From Brenneria populi (GTDB taxonomy: Bacteria; Pseudomonadota; Gammaproteobacteria; Enterobacterales; Enterobacteriaceae): a DNA stretch of 64,000 nucleotides. The notes beneath the pieces were generated by a model. The model saw only the letters and a list, made by a program, of their open reading frames with translations. It ran no database searches and had not been told where the DNA came from. The stretch spans positions 930,001 to 994,000 of the forward strand of contig NZ_JAYWTM010000001.1 in the NCBI RefSeq assembly GCF_036016195.1. Direction: 5' to 3'. Shown here piece after piece: positions 1 through 7,750 of the stretch (within the stretch, counting starts at the first letter, position 1; each line of letters begins with the position of its first letter). Position numbers and translations under genes: made by a program.

Positions 1-398
1 TGCAGGTTATTACCCACCCCGGCACCCGTTCCCCCTCATGGGCGACATCCACCGGGCGTTCGCTGCTTTCCCGCTACAGCGACCAGCGGCTGCAGTCCTA
101 TTTCGCAGAGACGCTATCGGCGGAAGATAAAAAACAGCTCCCTTTCTCCCGTCTTCAGGAACAGCTCCAGACGGTGAGGCAGCAGCGCTGGTCCTCGGCG
201 ATTAACGAAGCGGTCTCCGGCACCGCCTCCATCAGTTGTTCGGTAAAAAATCCGCAAAGCGGCGAAGCCATCGCATTTTGCCTGACATTTCCGGCCAGCA
301 TGGCCAATGAGCAGGAAATGCGGCAGTTAGCCGAACAGTTAACCAACGCCGCCATGTCGATCGGCAAAAAATATGGCGATCCGTACTGGTTACAGTAA
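1..398 (+). CDS. IclR-family transcriptional regulator, C-terminal part (cut by window start)
   Basis: The reading frame is open from base 3 to the TAA ending at 398, so only about 131 C-terminal residues are seen. They match the effector-binding half of IclR regulators: a stretch reading WATSTGRSLLS corresponds to the family's ATxxGRALLA segment, followed by a variable helix region, then INEAVSGTASISCSVKN, which matches the VSGxxSIAxPV strand of the family. The N-terminal winged-helix DNA-binding domain lies outside the window. The gene ends 46 bp before the OPT transporter and points the same way, so it probably controls that operon (inference). Family call is fairly firm; the ligand is unknown. 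Confidence 0.75.
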   Translation, partial: QVITHPGTRSPSWATSTGRSLLSRYSDQRLQSYFAETLSAEDKKQLPFSRLQEQLQTVRQQRWSSAINEAVSGTASISCSVKNPQSGEAIAFCLTFPASMANEQEMRQLAEQLTNAAMSIGKKYGDPYWLQ

Positions 399-444
399 AC
401 CCGTTATAAAAAGCTGATTATTTAAAACCTTAGGAGTGATACTC

Positions 445-2073
445 ATGTCAGACCATTCATCCCTCCACCAGCAGCAGGGGAAAGAGAAACAACGACATCA
501 CAGCAGTTTTAATCCACTGACGTTGGTGTTTCTGGTTATTCTGAGTCTGTTTGGCGCGGTCATCGGCATTCAGCTATTAACCACATTGGGGGTTACCCCC
601 AACACCTCGATTATCGGCGCGCTGATCGCCATGATCATCGCCCGAATTCCGCTACAGCTATTACGCGGCTTCCGTTCGATTCACGTTCAGAATTTGGCTC
701 AGACGGCCATCTCATCGGCGACGTTCGGCGCGGCCAACAGCCTGTTGCTGCCGATCGGCGTGATCTGGCTGTTCGGCAGGCCCGACCTGGTGCTTCCGGT
801 GTTTATCGGCGTCGCGCTGGCAATGCTGCTGGACGCCTACCTGCTTTACCGCATGTTCAATACGTCGATATTTCCGGCTAGCGGCACCTGGCCGCCCGGC
901 GTGGCGGCGGCGGAATCGATCAAGGCCGGCGATCGGGGAGGCAGCCAGGCGGCTATTCTCAGCGTCGGAGTGGCCATCGGCGCCATCGGATCCTGGTTTA
1001 AACTACCGATGTCCGCGCTAGGCACGGCCTTTATCGGCAATATCTGGGCGCTGACGATGTTTGGCGTCGGCCTGCTGCTGCGCGGCTATAGCCAGCCTAT
1101 CCTGGGCATTGATATTAATAAAAATTATATTCCTCACGGCATGATGATCGGCGCCGGTATCGTGGCGCTTTTTCAGGTCGTCGCGCTGATCCGCGGTCGG
1201 AAAGAGGCCCAGAGCGCGCTATCGGCCGAGTCACTCAATGCCGCCAACGACGACCGCCGGCACATTTTGCGCGCCATTCGTATGGGCGCGATTGGCTATA
1301 TTGTCCTGGCGATGCTGATCGCGGCAGGCACCGGGCTGTATAGCGAAATGTCGCTGGGGATGCTGGCGGCGTTTATTATCTACGCCGCCTTTGCCGCCTT
1401 TATTCATGAACTGATCGTCGGGCTGGCGGCGATGCACTCCGGTTGGTTTCCGGCTTTCGCCGTGGCGCTGATTACGCTGATCATCGGTATGATGATCGGT
1501 TTTCCGCTGCTGGGGCTCGCCGTCCTGTGCTCTTTTTCCGTCGCCACCGGCCCCGCCTTCGCCGATATGGGCTACGACCTGAAAGCGGGTTTTATCCTGC
1601 GCAATAACGGCGCTGACGCCGCCTTTGAATTGGAAGGCCGCCGTCAGCAGCTGCTTGCGGCGCTGATCGCCTTCGTTATCGCCATCCCGGTGGTGTATTT
1701 CTCCTACCAGAGCTACTTTGAGAATAATTTGGTGCCGCCGGTCGCCAAAGTGTATGTCGCGACCATTCAGGCGGGCGTCTCTATGGACATCGCCAAGTCT
1801 TTGATGATTTGGGCTATTCCCGGCGCGCTGATCCAATGGCTGGGAGGTTCCAGACGCCAGTTGGGCGTTCTGCTGGCTACCGGCCTGCTGATCGCCAATC
1901 CGCTCGCCGGCTGGGCGGTGTTGTTGGGAATCGCGCTGCGGCTGCTGATCATCAAGATCGGCGGAGAAAAAATGCGTAACCGCATGGAGGTTTTCGCCGC
2001 CGGTTTGATTGCCGGAGACGCGATCTTCAATTTCTTCAACTCCATTTTTTCCAGCAAAATCAACGGAAAATAA
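445..2073 (+). CDS. OPT-family oligopeptide transporter
   Basis: A very hydrophobic protein of 542 residues with about 12-15 predicted membrane segments, resembling the oligopeptide transporter (OPT) superfamily, whose members import small peptides or metal chelates with protons. Family-like stretches include FPASGTWPPGVAAAESI near residues 145-165, followed by a glycine-rich region, and FELEGRRQQ after a long hydrophobic domain. The ATG at 445 is preferred over the in-frame GTG at 436, because that GTG overlaps the Shine-Dalgarno AGGAG at 432-436. It is the first gene of an operon with DUF1177, aroM-like and pepE genes, which suggests the cargo is a peptide handled by those enzymes (inference). 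Exact substrate unknown. Confidence 0.8.
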   Translation: MSDHSSLHQQQGKEKQRHHSSFNPLTLVFLVILSLFGAVIGIQLLTTLGVTPNTSIIGALIAMIIARIPLQLLRGFRSIHVQNLAQTAISSATFGAANSLLLPIGVIWLFGRPDLVLPVFIGVALAMLLDAYLLYRMFNTSIFPASGTWPPGVAAAESIKAGDRGGSQAAILSVGVAIGAIGSWFKLPMSALGTAFIGNIWALTMFGVGLLLRGYSQPILGIDINKNYIPHGMMIGAGIVALFQVVALIRGRKEAQSALSAESLNAANDDRRHILRAIRMGAIGYIVLAMLIAAGTGLYSEMSLGMLAAFIIYAAFAAFIHELIVGLAAMHSGWFPAFAVALITLIIGMMIGFPLLGLAVLCSFSVATGPAFADMGYDLKAGFILRNNGADAAFELEGRRQQLLAALIAFVIAIPVVYFSYQSYFENNLVPPVAKVYVATIQAGVSMDIAKSLMIWAIPGALIQWLGGSRRQLGVLLATGLLIANPLAGWAVLLGIALRLLIIKIGGEKMRNRMEVFAAGLIAGDAIFNFFNSIFSSKINGK

Positions 2074-2121
2074 CCCCGGTTCCCCATATGCGTTGTATAA
2101 ACCATAAGATGAGAGAATAAG

Positions 2122-3051
2122 ATGAGCCTTTTACAAACGTTACAAGTCTTTGAAGCCCTTGACAGCGCCGCGGCCAGCGGAAAAACCGTCGTTGAGCTGC
2201 TGTCCGCCTACCCGGAGGTCGAAGTCAGCGTCACCGAATTCAAAGGGGAAAAAGGGAAAACGGATTTCGTCAAAATCATCATTCCCGGCAGTAGAGGCAA
2301 ACGCAAAGGCGGTCAAGCCCGCACCATCGGCATCGTCGGTCGCTTAGGCGGAATCGGCGCGCGTCCTGAACGTATCGGTCTGGTTTCCGACGGCGACGGC
2401 GCCGTGGCGGCCATTGCCGCCGCATTAAAACTGGCGCATATGCAAACGCAAGGCGACACGCTGCCCGGCGATGTGATTATCACCACCCATATCTGCCCGG
2501 ACGCGCCCACCCGGCCGCACGAGCCGGTTGATTTCATGGACTCGCCGGTGGATACCGAAGAGATGAATCAGCAGGAAGTGATGCCGGAAATGGACGCGGT
2601 ACTCTCCATTGATACCACCAAAGGCAACCGCATTATCAATCACAAGGGGTATGCCATTTCACCGACGGTAAAACAGGGCTACATTCTGCGCGTATCCGAT
2701 GATCTGCTGCGTATTATGGAAATGACCAGCGGCAGGGCGCCGGTCACCTTCCCCATCACCACTCAGGATATTACGCCCTATGGCAACGGCGTCTATCATC
2801 TGAACAGTATCCTGCAACCCTCCATTGCCACCGCCGCGCCGGTGGTCGGCGTCGCCATTACCACCGAAAGCGCCGTTCCCGGCTGCGGAACCGGCGCCAG
2901 CCATGAGGTCGATATCGCGGCGACGGCGAAATTCGCGGTGGAAGTCGCCAAAGAGTATACCCGCAATACCTGCCAATTTTTCGATCGGGCGGAATATGAC
3001 CGCCTGATCGCCCTCTATGGCTCGCTGGCGCATTTGCAACGGCGCCAATAA
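2122..3051 (+). CDS. DUF1177 family protein
   Basis: 309 residues matching the uncharacterised DUF1177 family. There is no signal peptide or membrane segment, so it should be cytoplasmic. Visible features are a lysine/glycine-rich stretch near 41-66, VSDGDGAVAAIAAAL at 88-102, TTHICPDAP at 121-129, SIDTTKGN at 162-169 and GCGTGASHEVD at 254-264. The order of these Asp/His/Glu clusters recalls the metal-ligand layout of M20/M28/M42 aminopeptidases, but that is my inference and not an established assignment. The gene starts 48 bp after the OPT gene and is followed after 10 bp by the AroM-like gene. A peptidase or amidase role on the imported substrate is plausible but unproven. Confidence 0.75.
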   Translation: MSLLQTLQVFEALDSAAASGKTVVELLSAYPEVEVSVTEFKGEKGKTDFVKIIIPGSRGKRKGGQARTIGIVGRLGGIGARPERIGLVSDGDGAVAAIAAALKLAHMQTQGDTLPGDVIITTHICPDAPTRPHEPVDFMDSPVDTEEMNQQEVMPEMDAVLSIDTTKGNRIINHKGYAISPTVKQGYILRVSDDLLRIMEMTSGRAPVTFPITTQDITPYGNGVYHLNSILQPSIATAAPVVGVAITTESAVPGCGTGASHEVDIAATAKFAVEVAKEYTRNTCQFFDRAEYDRLIALYGSLAHLQRRQ

Positions 3052-3061
3052 GGAGATGACG

Positions 3062-3736
3062 ATGCCTCTGCTCGGTACTTTGACGATTGGTCAGGCTCCT
3101 CGCGCCGATATTACGCCGATACTGGAGTCGCTTCTGCCGGTCGGAACCCGGTGCATTCATGCCGGGGTGCTGGACGGTTTGGATAAGGCGGCGATCGACC
3201 GACAATTCGCGCCTCGGCCCGACGATGCGGTTTTGACCAGCCGATTGCTTGACGGCAGCGCCGTTATTCTAGGTAAAACGGCCGTACATCAGGCGGTCCA
3301 ACAGAAGCTGAACCAGTTGGAGCAACAGGGATGCACGTTCATCATATTGCTCTGCACCGGTGAGTTTCACGGACTTTCCTGCCGACAGGCATGGCTGATT
3401 GAGCCGGACAGGCTGGTGCCGAGCGTCGCCGCCACGCTCATCGGCCAACGCCGGGCCGGCATATTGGTGCCGCTGGAAAAACAGATAGCCAGCGAAGGCG
3501 GCAAATGGGGCGATCTGCGGCATTCCCCCGTTTACGCGGCGGTATCGCCCTATGACGGCAGCCAGGATAAACTGCGTCAGGCCGCGCGTTTGTTAAAAGA
3601 GCGGCAGGCGGAGGTCATCATTATGGATTGTATGGGGTATACCGAACGGCACCGGAAACTGGCGGCGGAGGCCGCCGGTTTGCCGGTATTACTTTCCAAT
3701 GCGCTCATCGCCCGTCTTGTCGCCGGGCTCATCTAA
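3062..3736 (+). CDS. AroM family protein
   Basis: 224 residues beginning MPLLGTLTIGQAPRADI, which matches the AroM family. E. coli AroM is a protein of unknown biochemical role. Two cysteines lie in family-like contexts, LLCTGEF (Cys98) and MDCMGYT (Cys190); paired cysteines at such positions are the catalytic layout of Asp/Glu/hydantoin racemases, so a related fold or chemistry is possible (inference). The ATG at 3062 is chosen over the ATG at 3056 because AGGAG at 3051-3055 gives six-base spacing. The gene is the third of the OPT operon. It is not near aroL, so a shikimate role is unlikely here. Confidence 0.75.
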   Translation: MPLLGTLTIGQAPRADITPILESLLPVGTRCIHAGVLDGLDKAAIDRQFAPRPDDAVLTSRLLDGSAVILGKTAVHQAVQQKLNQLEQQGCTFIILLCTGEFHGLSCRQAWLIEPDRLVPSVAATLIGQRRAGILVPLEKQIASEGGKWGDLRHSPVYAAVSPYDGSQDKLRQAARLLKERQAEVIIMDCMGYTERHRKLAAEAAGLPVLLSNALIARLVAGLI

Positions 3737-3761
3737 TACTAATACAGACAGGAAATATCGC

Positions 3762-4457
3762 ATGCAATTACTACTGCTCAGTAACTCAAGCCTACCGGGC
3801 AAAGGCTATCTGGAACATGCGCAGGAGGCGATTCGCCAACGGGTAAAAACACGCAAGCATGCGCTATTTATTCCGTTTGCCGGCGTGACGATAGGCTGGG
3901 ATGACTATACGAAAAAAGTGCGGCAGGCATTATCCGCCGTCGATATCGCCATTACATCGGTTCACACCGAAGCAGATCCCCAACAGGCCGTACTCAATGC
4001 CGATATCATCATTGTCGGCGGCGGCAATACCTTCAATTTACTGAAGTGCTGCCGTGAGCGCGGGCTGCTGACGGCGATCCGCCGGCGCGTGCAACAGGGA
4101 GCGGCATATATCGGCTGGAGCGCAGGCGCCAATCTTGCCTGCCCGACCATTTGCACCACCAACGATATGCCGATTATCGATCCGCAGGGATTCGATGCGC
4201 TGCGCCTGATCGATTTTCAGATCAACCCGCATTACACCAATGAGCTCCCCGCCGGGCACCAGGGAGAGACCCGCAATCAGCGGCTGGCGGAACTGCTAAT
4301 GGCGCAACCCGACATCACTATCGTCGGCATGCCGGAAGGCGACTGGCTGACGGTCGACGGGAAGCAAATCCGCCTATTCGGCCCCAACACGGCAACGCTG
4401 TTTAAGGCGCGGCAAGCGCCGAAAACGCTGGAGCCCGGCGAGTTACGTCTGCAATAA
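3762..4457 (+). CDS. pepE: Dipeptidase E (alpha-aspartyl dipeptidase)
   Basis: 231 residues matching peptidase E, a cytoplasmic S51 serine dipeptidase that hydrolyses dipeptides with N-terminal aspartate. The nucleophile elbow GWSAGAN places Ser120, with Asp135 in CTTND and His157 in NPHYTN, the same spacing as the known catalytic triad, so the enzyme should be active. The ATG at 3762 follows AGGAAA. It lies 25 bp after the AroM-like gene and is followed after 9 bp by a truncated racemase-like gene, so it belongs to the OPT operon. This makes an aspartyl-peptide the best guess for the transported substrate (inference). Confidence 0.88.
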   Translation: MQLLLLSNSSLPGKGYLEHAQEAIRQRVKTRKHALFIPFAGVTIGWDDYTKKVRQALSAVDIAITSVHTEADPQQAVLNADIIIVGGGNTFNLLKCCRERGLLTAIRRRVQQGAAYIGWSAGANLACPTICTTNDMPIIDPQGFDALRLIDFQINPHYTNELPAGHQGETRNQRLAELLMAQPDITIVGMPEGDWLTVDGKQIRLFGPNTATLFKARQAPKTLEPGELRLQ

Positions 4458-4466
4458 GAGGGTATC

Positions 4467-4571
4467 ATGACGCTCGGAATTATTCGTGTACTCACCACCC
4501 AGGATCGGTCTTTGCTCGACGAGCACGGCCGCCTGTTACGACAGGAGTATGGTTTGCAGTCGAATGGTTAG
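4467..4571 (+). pseudogene. Truncated Asp/Glu-racemase-like gene, N-terminal 34 codons
   Basis: An ATG with upstream AGAGGG opens a frame of 34 codons, MTLGIIRVLTTQDRSLLDEH and onward, ending at TAG 4569-4571. The start resembles the first beta-strand of Asp/Glu/hydantoin racemase-family proteins, which are normally about 220-250 residues and start with a very similar TLGIIRVLT stretch. Nothing after the stop in any frame up to the ihfB terminator looks like the rest of the protein. I therefore read it as the 5' remnant of the last gene of the OPT operon, lost by a deletion that joined it to the ihfB flank. Alternatively it could be a short real peptide. Confidence 0.55.
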
Positions 4572-4636
4572 GCGCGCCGGCGTCGTCTTGACGGCGGCAG
4601 TTTTCGCGGGGCGGATAGGTAGCCAGGGCCATAAGC

Positions 4637-4668
4637 AAAAAAATGGCGCCGTTTCAGGCGCCATTTAT
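4637..4668 (-). terminator. Rho-independent terminator of ihfB
   Basis: Read on the - strand, AAATGGCGCC, a six-base loop and GGCGCCATTT form a 10-bp stem followed by a T-run. It lies 50 bp beyond the ihfB stop. An A-run on the other side of the stem could also serve the + strand operon weakly. Confidence 0.8.
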
Positions 4669-4717
4669 AAATCATTTGCAAGTAAAACTACGGTAACCTC
4701 AGCGCATCACGGCTGAA

Positions 4718-5002
4718 TTAACCATAGATATTGGCGCGGTCGCGCAGTTCCTTGCCCGGTTTGAAGTGAGGGACATACTTGCCTTCCAGTTCGACTTTTT
4801 CACCGGTTTTCGGATTACGGCCAACGCGTGGTGCACGGTAGTGAAGTGAAAAGCTGCCGAACCCACGGATCTCGATGCGATCACCTTCGGCCAAGGTCGT
4901 GGCCATCTGCTCAAGCATCTCTTTCACTGCATCCTCAACCACTTTGGCCGGGATATGAGATTGCTGTCCAGCAAGTCTTTCAATAAGTTCAGACTTGGTC
5001 AT
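4718..5002 (-). CDS. ihfB: Integration host factor subunit beta
   Basis: 94 residues, the usual IHF-beta length. The HU/IHF arm signature GRNPKTGEKVELEGKYVPHF near residues 58-77 and the GFGSFSLHYR strand are intact, including the proline that intercalates at DNA kinks. IHF is the alpha/beta heterodimer that bends DNA at promoters, origins and recombination sites. The start at 5002 (MTKSELIERL) gives the standard protein; an in-frame ATG at 5038 would add 12 atypical residues. It lies 92 bp downstream of rpsA on the same strand, the conserved rpsA-ihfB arrangement. Confidence 0.97.
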   Translation of the reverse strand: MTKSELIERLAGQQSHIPAKVVEDAVKEMLEQMATTLAEGDRIEIRGFGSFSLHYRAPRVGRNPKTGEKVELEGKYVPHFKPGKELRDRANIYG

Positions 5003-5094
5003 GGTTCCTCCAAGTGCGTGGATTAGGTAAATAACCACGATAACTTACTACCGTTTTCAAGAGCGAGCGGCCTGCGCCGCCCGTTCCACCGTTA

Positions 5095-6768
5095 TTACTC
5101 GCCTTTCGCTGCTTTGAACGCTTCAGCCATAGCGTTGGAGAAATTGCCTTCTTCCTGTTTGTTGTTAACAGAAGCGATGGCGTCTTTCTCGTCGGCTTCG
5201 TCCTTGGCACGCACGGACAGGCTGACGACGCGGTTTTTACGATCGACGCCGGTGTATTTCGCTTCAACGCTGTCGCCAACGTTCAATACCAGCGTTGCAT
5301 CTTCAATGCGGTCGCGAGAAGCTTCGGAAGCGCGCAGATAACCTTCAACGCCGTCCGCTAACTCAACTGTAGCACCTTTGGCGTCAACAGCCGTAACTTT
5401 ACCAGTAACAATAGCACCTTTCTTGTTCAGAGACAGGTAGTTATTGAACGGGTCTTCAGCCAGTTGCTTCACGCCCAGGGAGATACGTTCACGTTCTGCA
5501 TCAACCTGCAATACAACGGCGGCGATTTCATCGCCTTTCTTGTATTCGCGCACGGCTTCTTCGCCGGCGACGTTCCAGGAGATATCGGACAGGTGAACCA
5601 GGCCGTCGATACCGCCGTCCAGGCCGATAAAGATACCGAAGTCAGTGATGGATTTGATCTTGCCTTCAACGCGGTCGCCCTTGTTGTGGGTTTCAGCGAA
5701 CTGCTGCCACGGGTTGGCTTTGCACTGTTTCAGACCCAGGGAGATACGACGACGTTCTTCGTCGATATCCAGAACCATCACTTCCACGACGTCGCCGACG
5801 TTGACAACTTTCGACGGATGGATGTTTTTGTTGGTCCAATCCATTTCGGAAACGTGCACCAGACCTTCAACGCCTTCTTCGATTTCAACGAAGCAGCCGT
5901 AGTCGGTCAGGTTGGTTACGCGACCGGTCAGACGCGTGCTTTCCGGATAACGTTTAGCGATAGCGACCCACGGATCTTCGCCCAGCTGTTTCAGGCCGAG
6001 GGAAACACGCGTACGTTCGCGGTCGAACTTCAGCACCTTAACGGTGATTTCGTCGCCCACATTAACGATTTCGCTCGGATGTTTAACACGTTTCCAAGCC
6101 ATATCCGTGATATGCAGCAGGCCGTCAACGCCGCCCAGATCAACGAACGCGCCGTAGTCGGTAAGGTTCTTAACGATACCTTTGACTTCCATGCCTTCCT
6201 GCAGGTTTTCCAGCAGCTGATCGCGTTCGGCGCTGTTTTCAGATTCGATAACCGCACGGCGGGAAACCACAACGTTGTTGCGTTTCTGATCCAGCTTGAT
6301 CACTTTGAACTCAAGCTCTTTGCCTTCCAGATGCAGCGTATCACGAACCGGACGAACGTCGACCAGAGAACCTGGCAGGAACGCGCGAATGCCGTTCAGC
6401 TCAACGGTGAAACCGCCTTTGACTTTACCGTTGATAACGCCGGTAACGGTCGCAGCTTCTTCGTAAGCTTTTTCCAGCATCAGCCATGCTTCATGACGTT
6501 TGGCTTTTTCACGAGACAGCAGGGTTTCACCGAAGCCGTCTTCAACCGCGTCCAGCGCTACGTCTACTTCATCGCCGACCTGGATTTCCAGTTCGCCCTG
6601 GGCGTTTTTAAATTGCTCTACCGGAATAGCTGATTCAGATTTCAAACCGGCGTCAACCAGTACAACATCTTTATCAATAGCAACGACCACACCACGAACG
6701 ATGGAACCAGGACGGGTTTCGATTTCTTTCAGGGATTCTTCAAAGAGTTGAGCAAAAGATTCTGTCAT
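5095..6768 (-). CDS. rpsA: 30S ribosomal protein S1
   Basis: 557 residues made of six S1 OB-fold repeats. The first two bind the ribosome and the later ones bind mRNA; repeated DYGAFVDLGG, DYGCFVEIEEG and DFGIFIGLDGG strands mark domains 3-5. The start is set at MTESFAQLFEESL (6768), the canonical S1 N-terminus, rather than an in-frame ATG 12 codons upstream. S1 unwinds mRNA and is needed to translate most messages. It follows cmk and precedes ihfB. Its leader contains a hairpin with GGA in the loop, fitting autogenous repression of its own mRNA. Confidence 0.98.
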   Translation of the reverse strand: MTESFAQLFEESLKEIETRPGSIVRGVVVAIDKDVVLVDAGLKSESAIPVEQFKNAQGELEIQVGDEVDVALDAVEDGFGETLLSREKAKRHEAWLMLEKAYEEAATVTGVINGKVKGGFTVELNGIRAFLPGSLVDVRPVRDTLHLEGKELEFKVIKLDQKRNNVVVSRRAVIESENSAERDQLLENLQEGMEVKGIVKNLTDYGAFVDLGGVDGLLHITDMAWKRVKHPSEIVNVGDEITVKVLKFDRERTRVSLGLKQLGEDPWVAIAKRYPESTRLTGRVTNLTDYGCFVEIEEGVEGLVHVSEMDWTNKNIHPSKVVNVGDVVEVMVLDIDEERRRISLGLKQCKANPWQQFAETHNKGDRVEGKIKSITDFGIFIGLDGGIDGLVHLSDISWNVAGEEAVREYKKGDEIAAVVLQVDAERERISLGVKQLAEDPFNNYLSLNKKGAIVTGKVTAVDAKGATVELADGVEGYLRASEASRDRIEDATLVLNVGDSVEAKYTGVDRKNRVVSLSVRAKDEADEKDAIASVNNKQEEGNFSNAMAEAFKAAKGE

Positions 6769-6896
6769 GTTGATAATCTTAGGAGTCTTCAATTTAACGT
6801 CCATCCGGCGTCCTGCTCGATGGGGTTGTTTAACATGCCCCGCTGTTCATCCTTACAGCGAGGTAAAAATTCATCGGCTCATTGGCCGGTATATGA
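6769..6896 (-). promoter_or_regulatory. rpsA leader with GGA-loop hairpin
   Basis: The 128-bp cmk-rpsA gap should be transcribed as the rpsA leader. On the - strand the bases at 6860-6841 read CGCTGT, AAGGATGA, ACAGCG, a six-pair stem with GGA in an eight-base loop. E. coli rpsA has no strong Shine-Dalgarno and uses leader hairpins with GGA loops for high translation and for repression by free S1. The match in position and loop content supports the same control here; only the hairpin is seen directly. Confidence 0.6.
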
Positions 6897-7574
6897 CTAG
6901 GCGAGCGCTTTACGGGAATAGGCCAGCGCCCGGGCAATCACTTCATCTATCGTCATTTCCGTCGAATCCAGCACCAGCGCGTCTGCGGCGGGCACCAGGG
7001 GCGCGACGGGTCGATTGCGATCGCGTTCGTCACGTTCTTTTATCTCAGATAAAAGACGTTCAAAGTTAACACTAAAACCCTTCTCTTGCAACTGCAGCAT
7101 GCGTCTCTGCGCGCGTTCCTCCGCGCTGGCGTCGAGGAAAATCTTGACCGGCGCGTCGGGAAACACCACCGTACCCATATCGCGCCCGTCGGCGATCAGT
7201 CCCGGCGCTTCACGAAACGCGCGCTGCCGCCGTAGCAACGCTTCACGGACGCGCGGGAAAGCCGCGGCCTGCGAGGCGGTATTGCCGACGTCTTCGGTGC
7301 GGATCTCATTACTGACGTCCTCACCTTCTAAAATTACTTTTAACTGTCCGCCGTCAGAAATAAAACGCACATCCAGATGGGAAGCCAAAGGTACCAGCGC
7401 TTCTTCTGATTGAATATCCACCTGGTGGTGCAAGGCGGCCAACGCCAGAACGCGATAAATCGCCCCGGAGTCCAGCAGATGCCATTGCAGCGCTTCCGCC
7501 AACGCTTTACACAACGTGCCTTTTCCTGCGCCGCTCGGTCCGTCAACGGTTATTACCGGTGCAGTCACCGTCAT
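6897..7574 (-). CDS. cmk: Cytidylate kinase
   Basis: 225 residues that phosphorylate CMP and dCMP with ATP. The P-loop GPSGAGKGT is at residues 12-20, and IADGRDMGTVVFPDAPVK carries the nucleotide-binding arginine and aspartate typical of Cmk. The start at 7574 (MTVTAPVITVDGPSG) agrees with the family length; the frame extends 24 codons upstream without similarity. It lies just upstream of rpsA on the same strand, the standard arrangement, and is separated from aroA by a terminator. Confidence 0.97.
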   Translation of the reverse strand: MTVTAPVITVDGPSGAGKGTLCKALAEALQWHLLDSGAIYRVLALAALHHQVDIQSEEALVPLASHLDVRFISDGGQLKVILEGEDVSNEIRTEDVGNTASQAAAFPRVREALLRRQRAFREAPGLIADGRDMGTVVFPDAPVKIFLDASAEERAQRRMLQLQEKGFSVNFERLLSEIKERDERDRNRPVAPLVPAADALVLDSTEMTIDEVIARALAYSRKALA

Positions 7575-7705
7575 TTCTCTCTCCTGTATACAAGGAATGT
7601 CGTCGATGTCATTCACGACATTACGATGCTTCATTATACGCACCAACGGTAAGAAACGTCATATTAATGCCGGGCTAGAGAGGAAAAAGACGAGACGGTC
7701 GGATA

Positions 7706-7744
7706 GAAAAAAGCCGACTCGCCAGGACGCCGCGCCCTGACGAG
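7706..7744 (-). terminator. Terminator of aroA
   Basis: On the - strand CTCGTCAGG, a GC-rich loop and CCTGGCGAG form a 9-bp stem with one wobble or mismatch, followed by TCGGC and TTTTTTC. It begins a few bases after the aroA stop and separates serC-aroA from cmk. Confidence 0.65.
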
Positions 7745-7750
7745 CGATGA

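Noticed and set aside
5464..6633. 389-residue open frame on the + strand opposite rpsA.
   Set aside because: It is antisense to the essential S1 gene, with low-complexity Phe/Asn-rich sequence from biased codons and no ribosome site.
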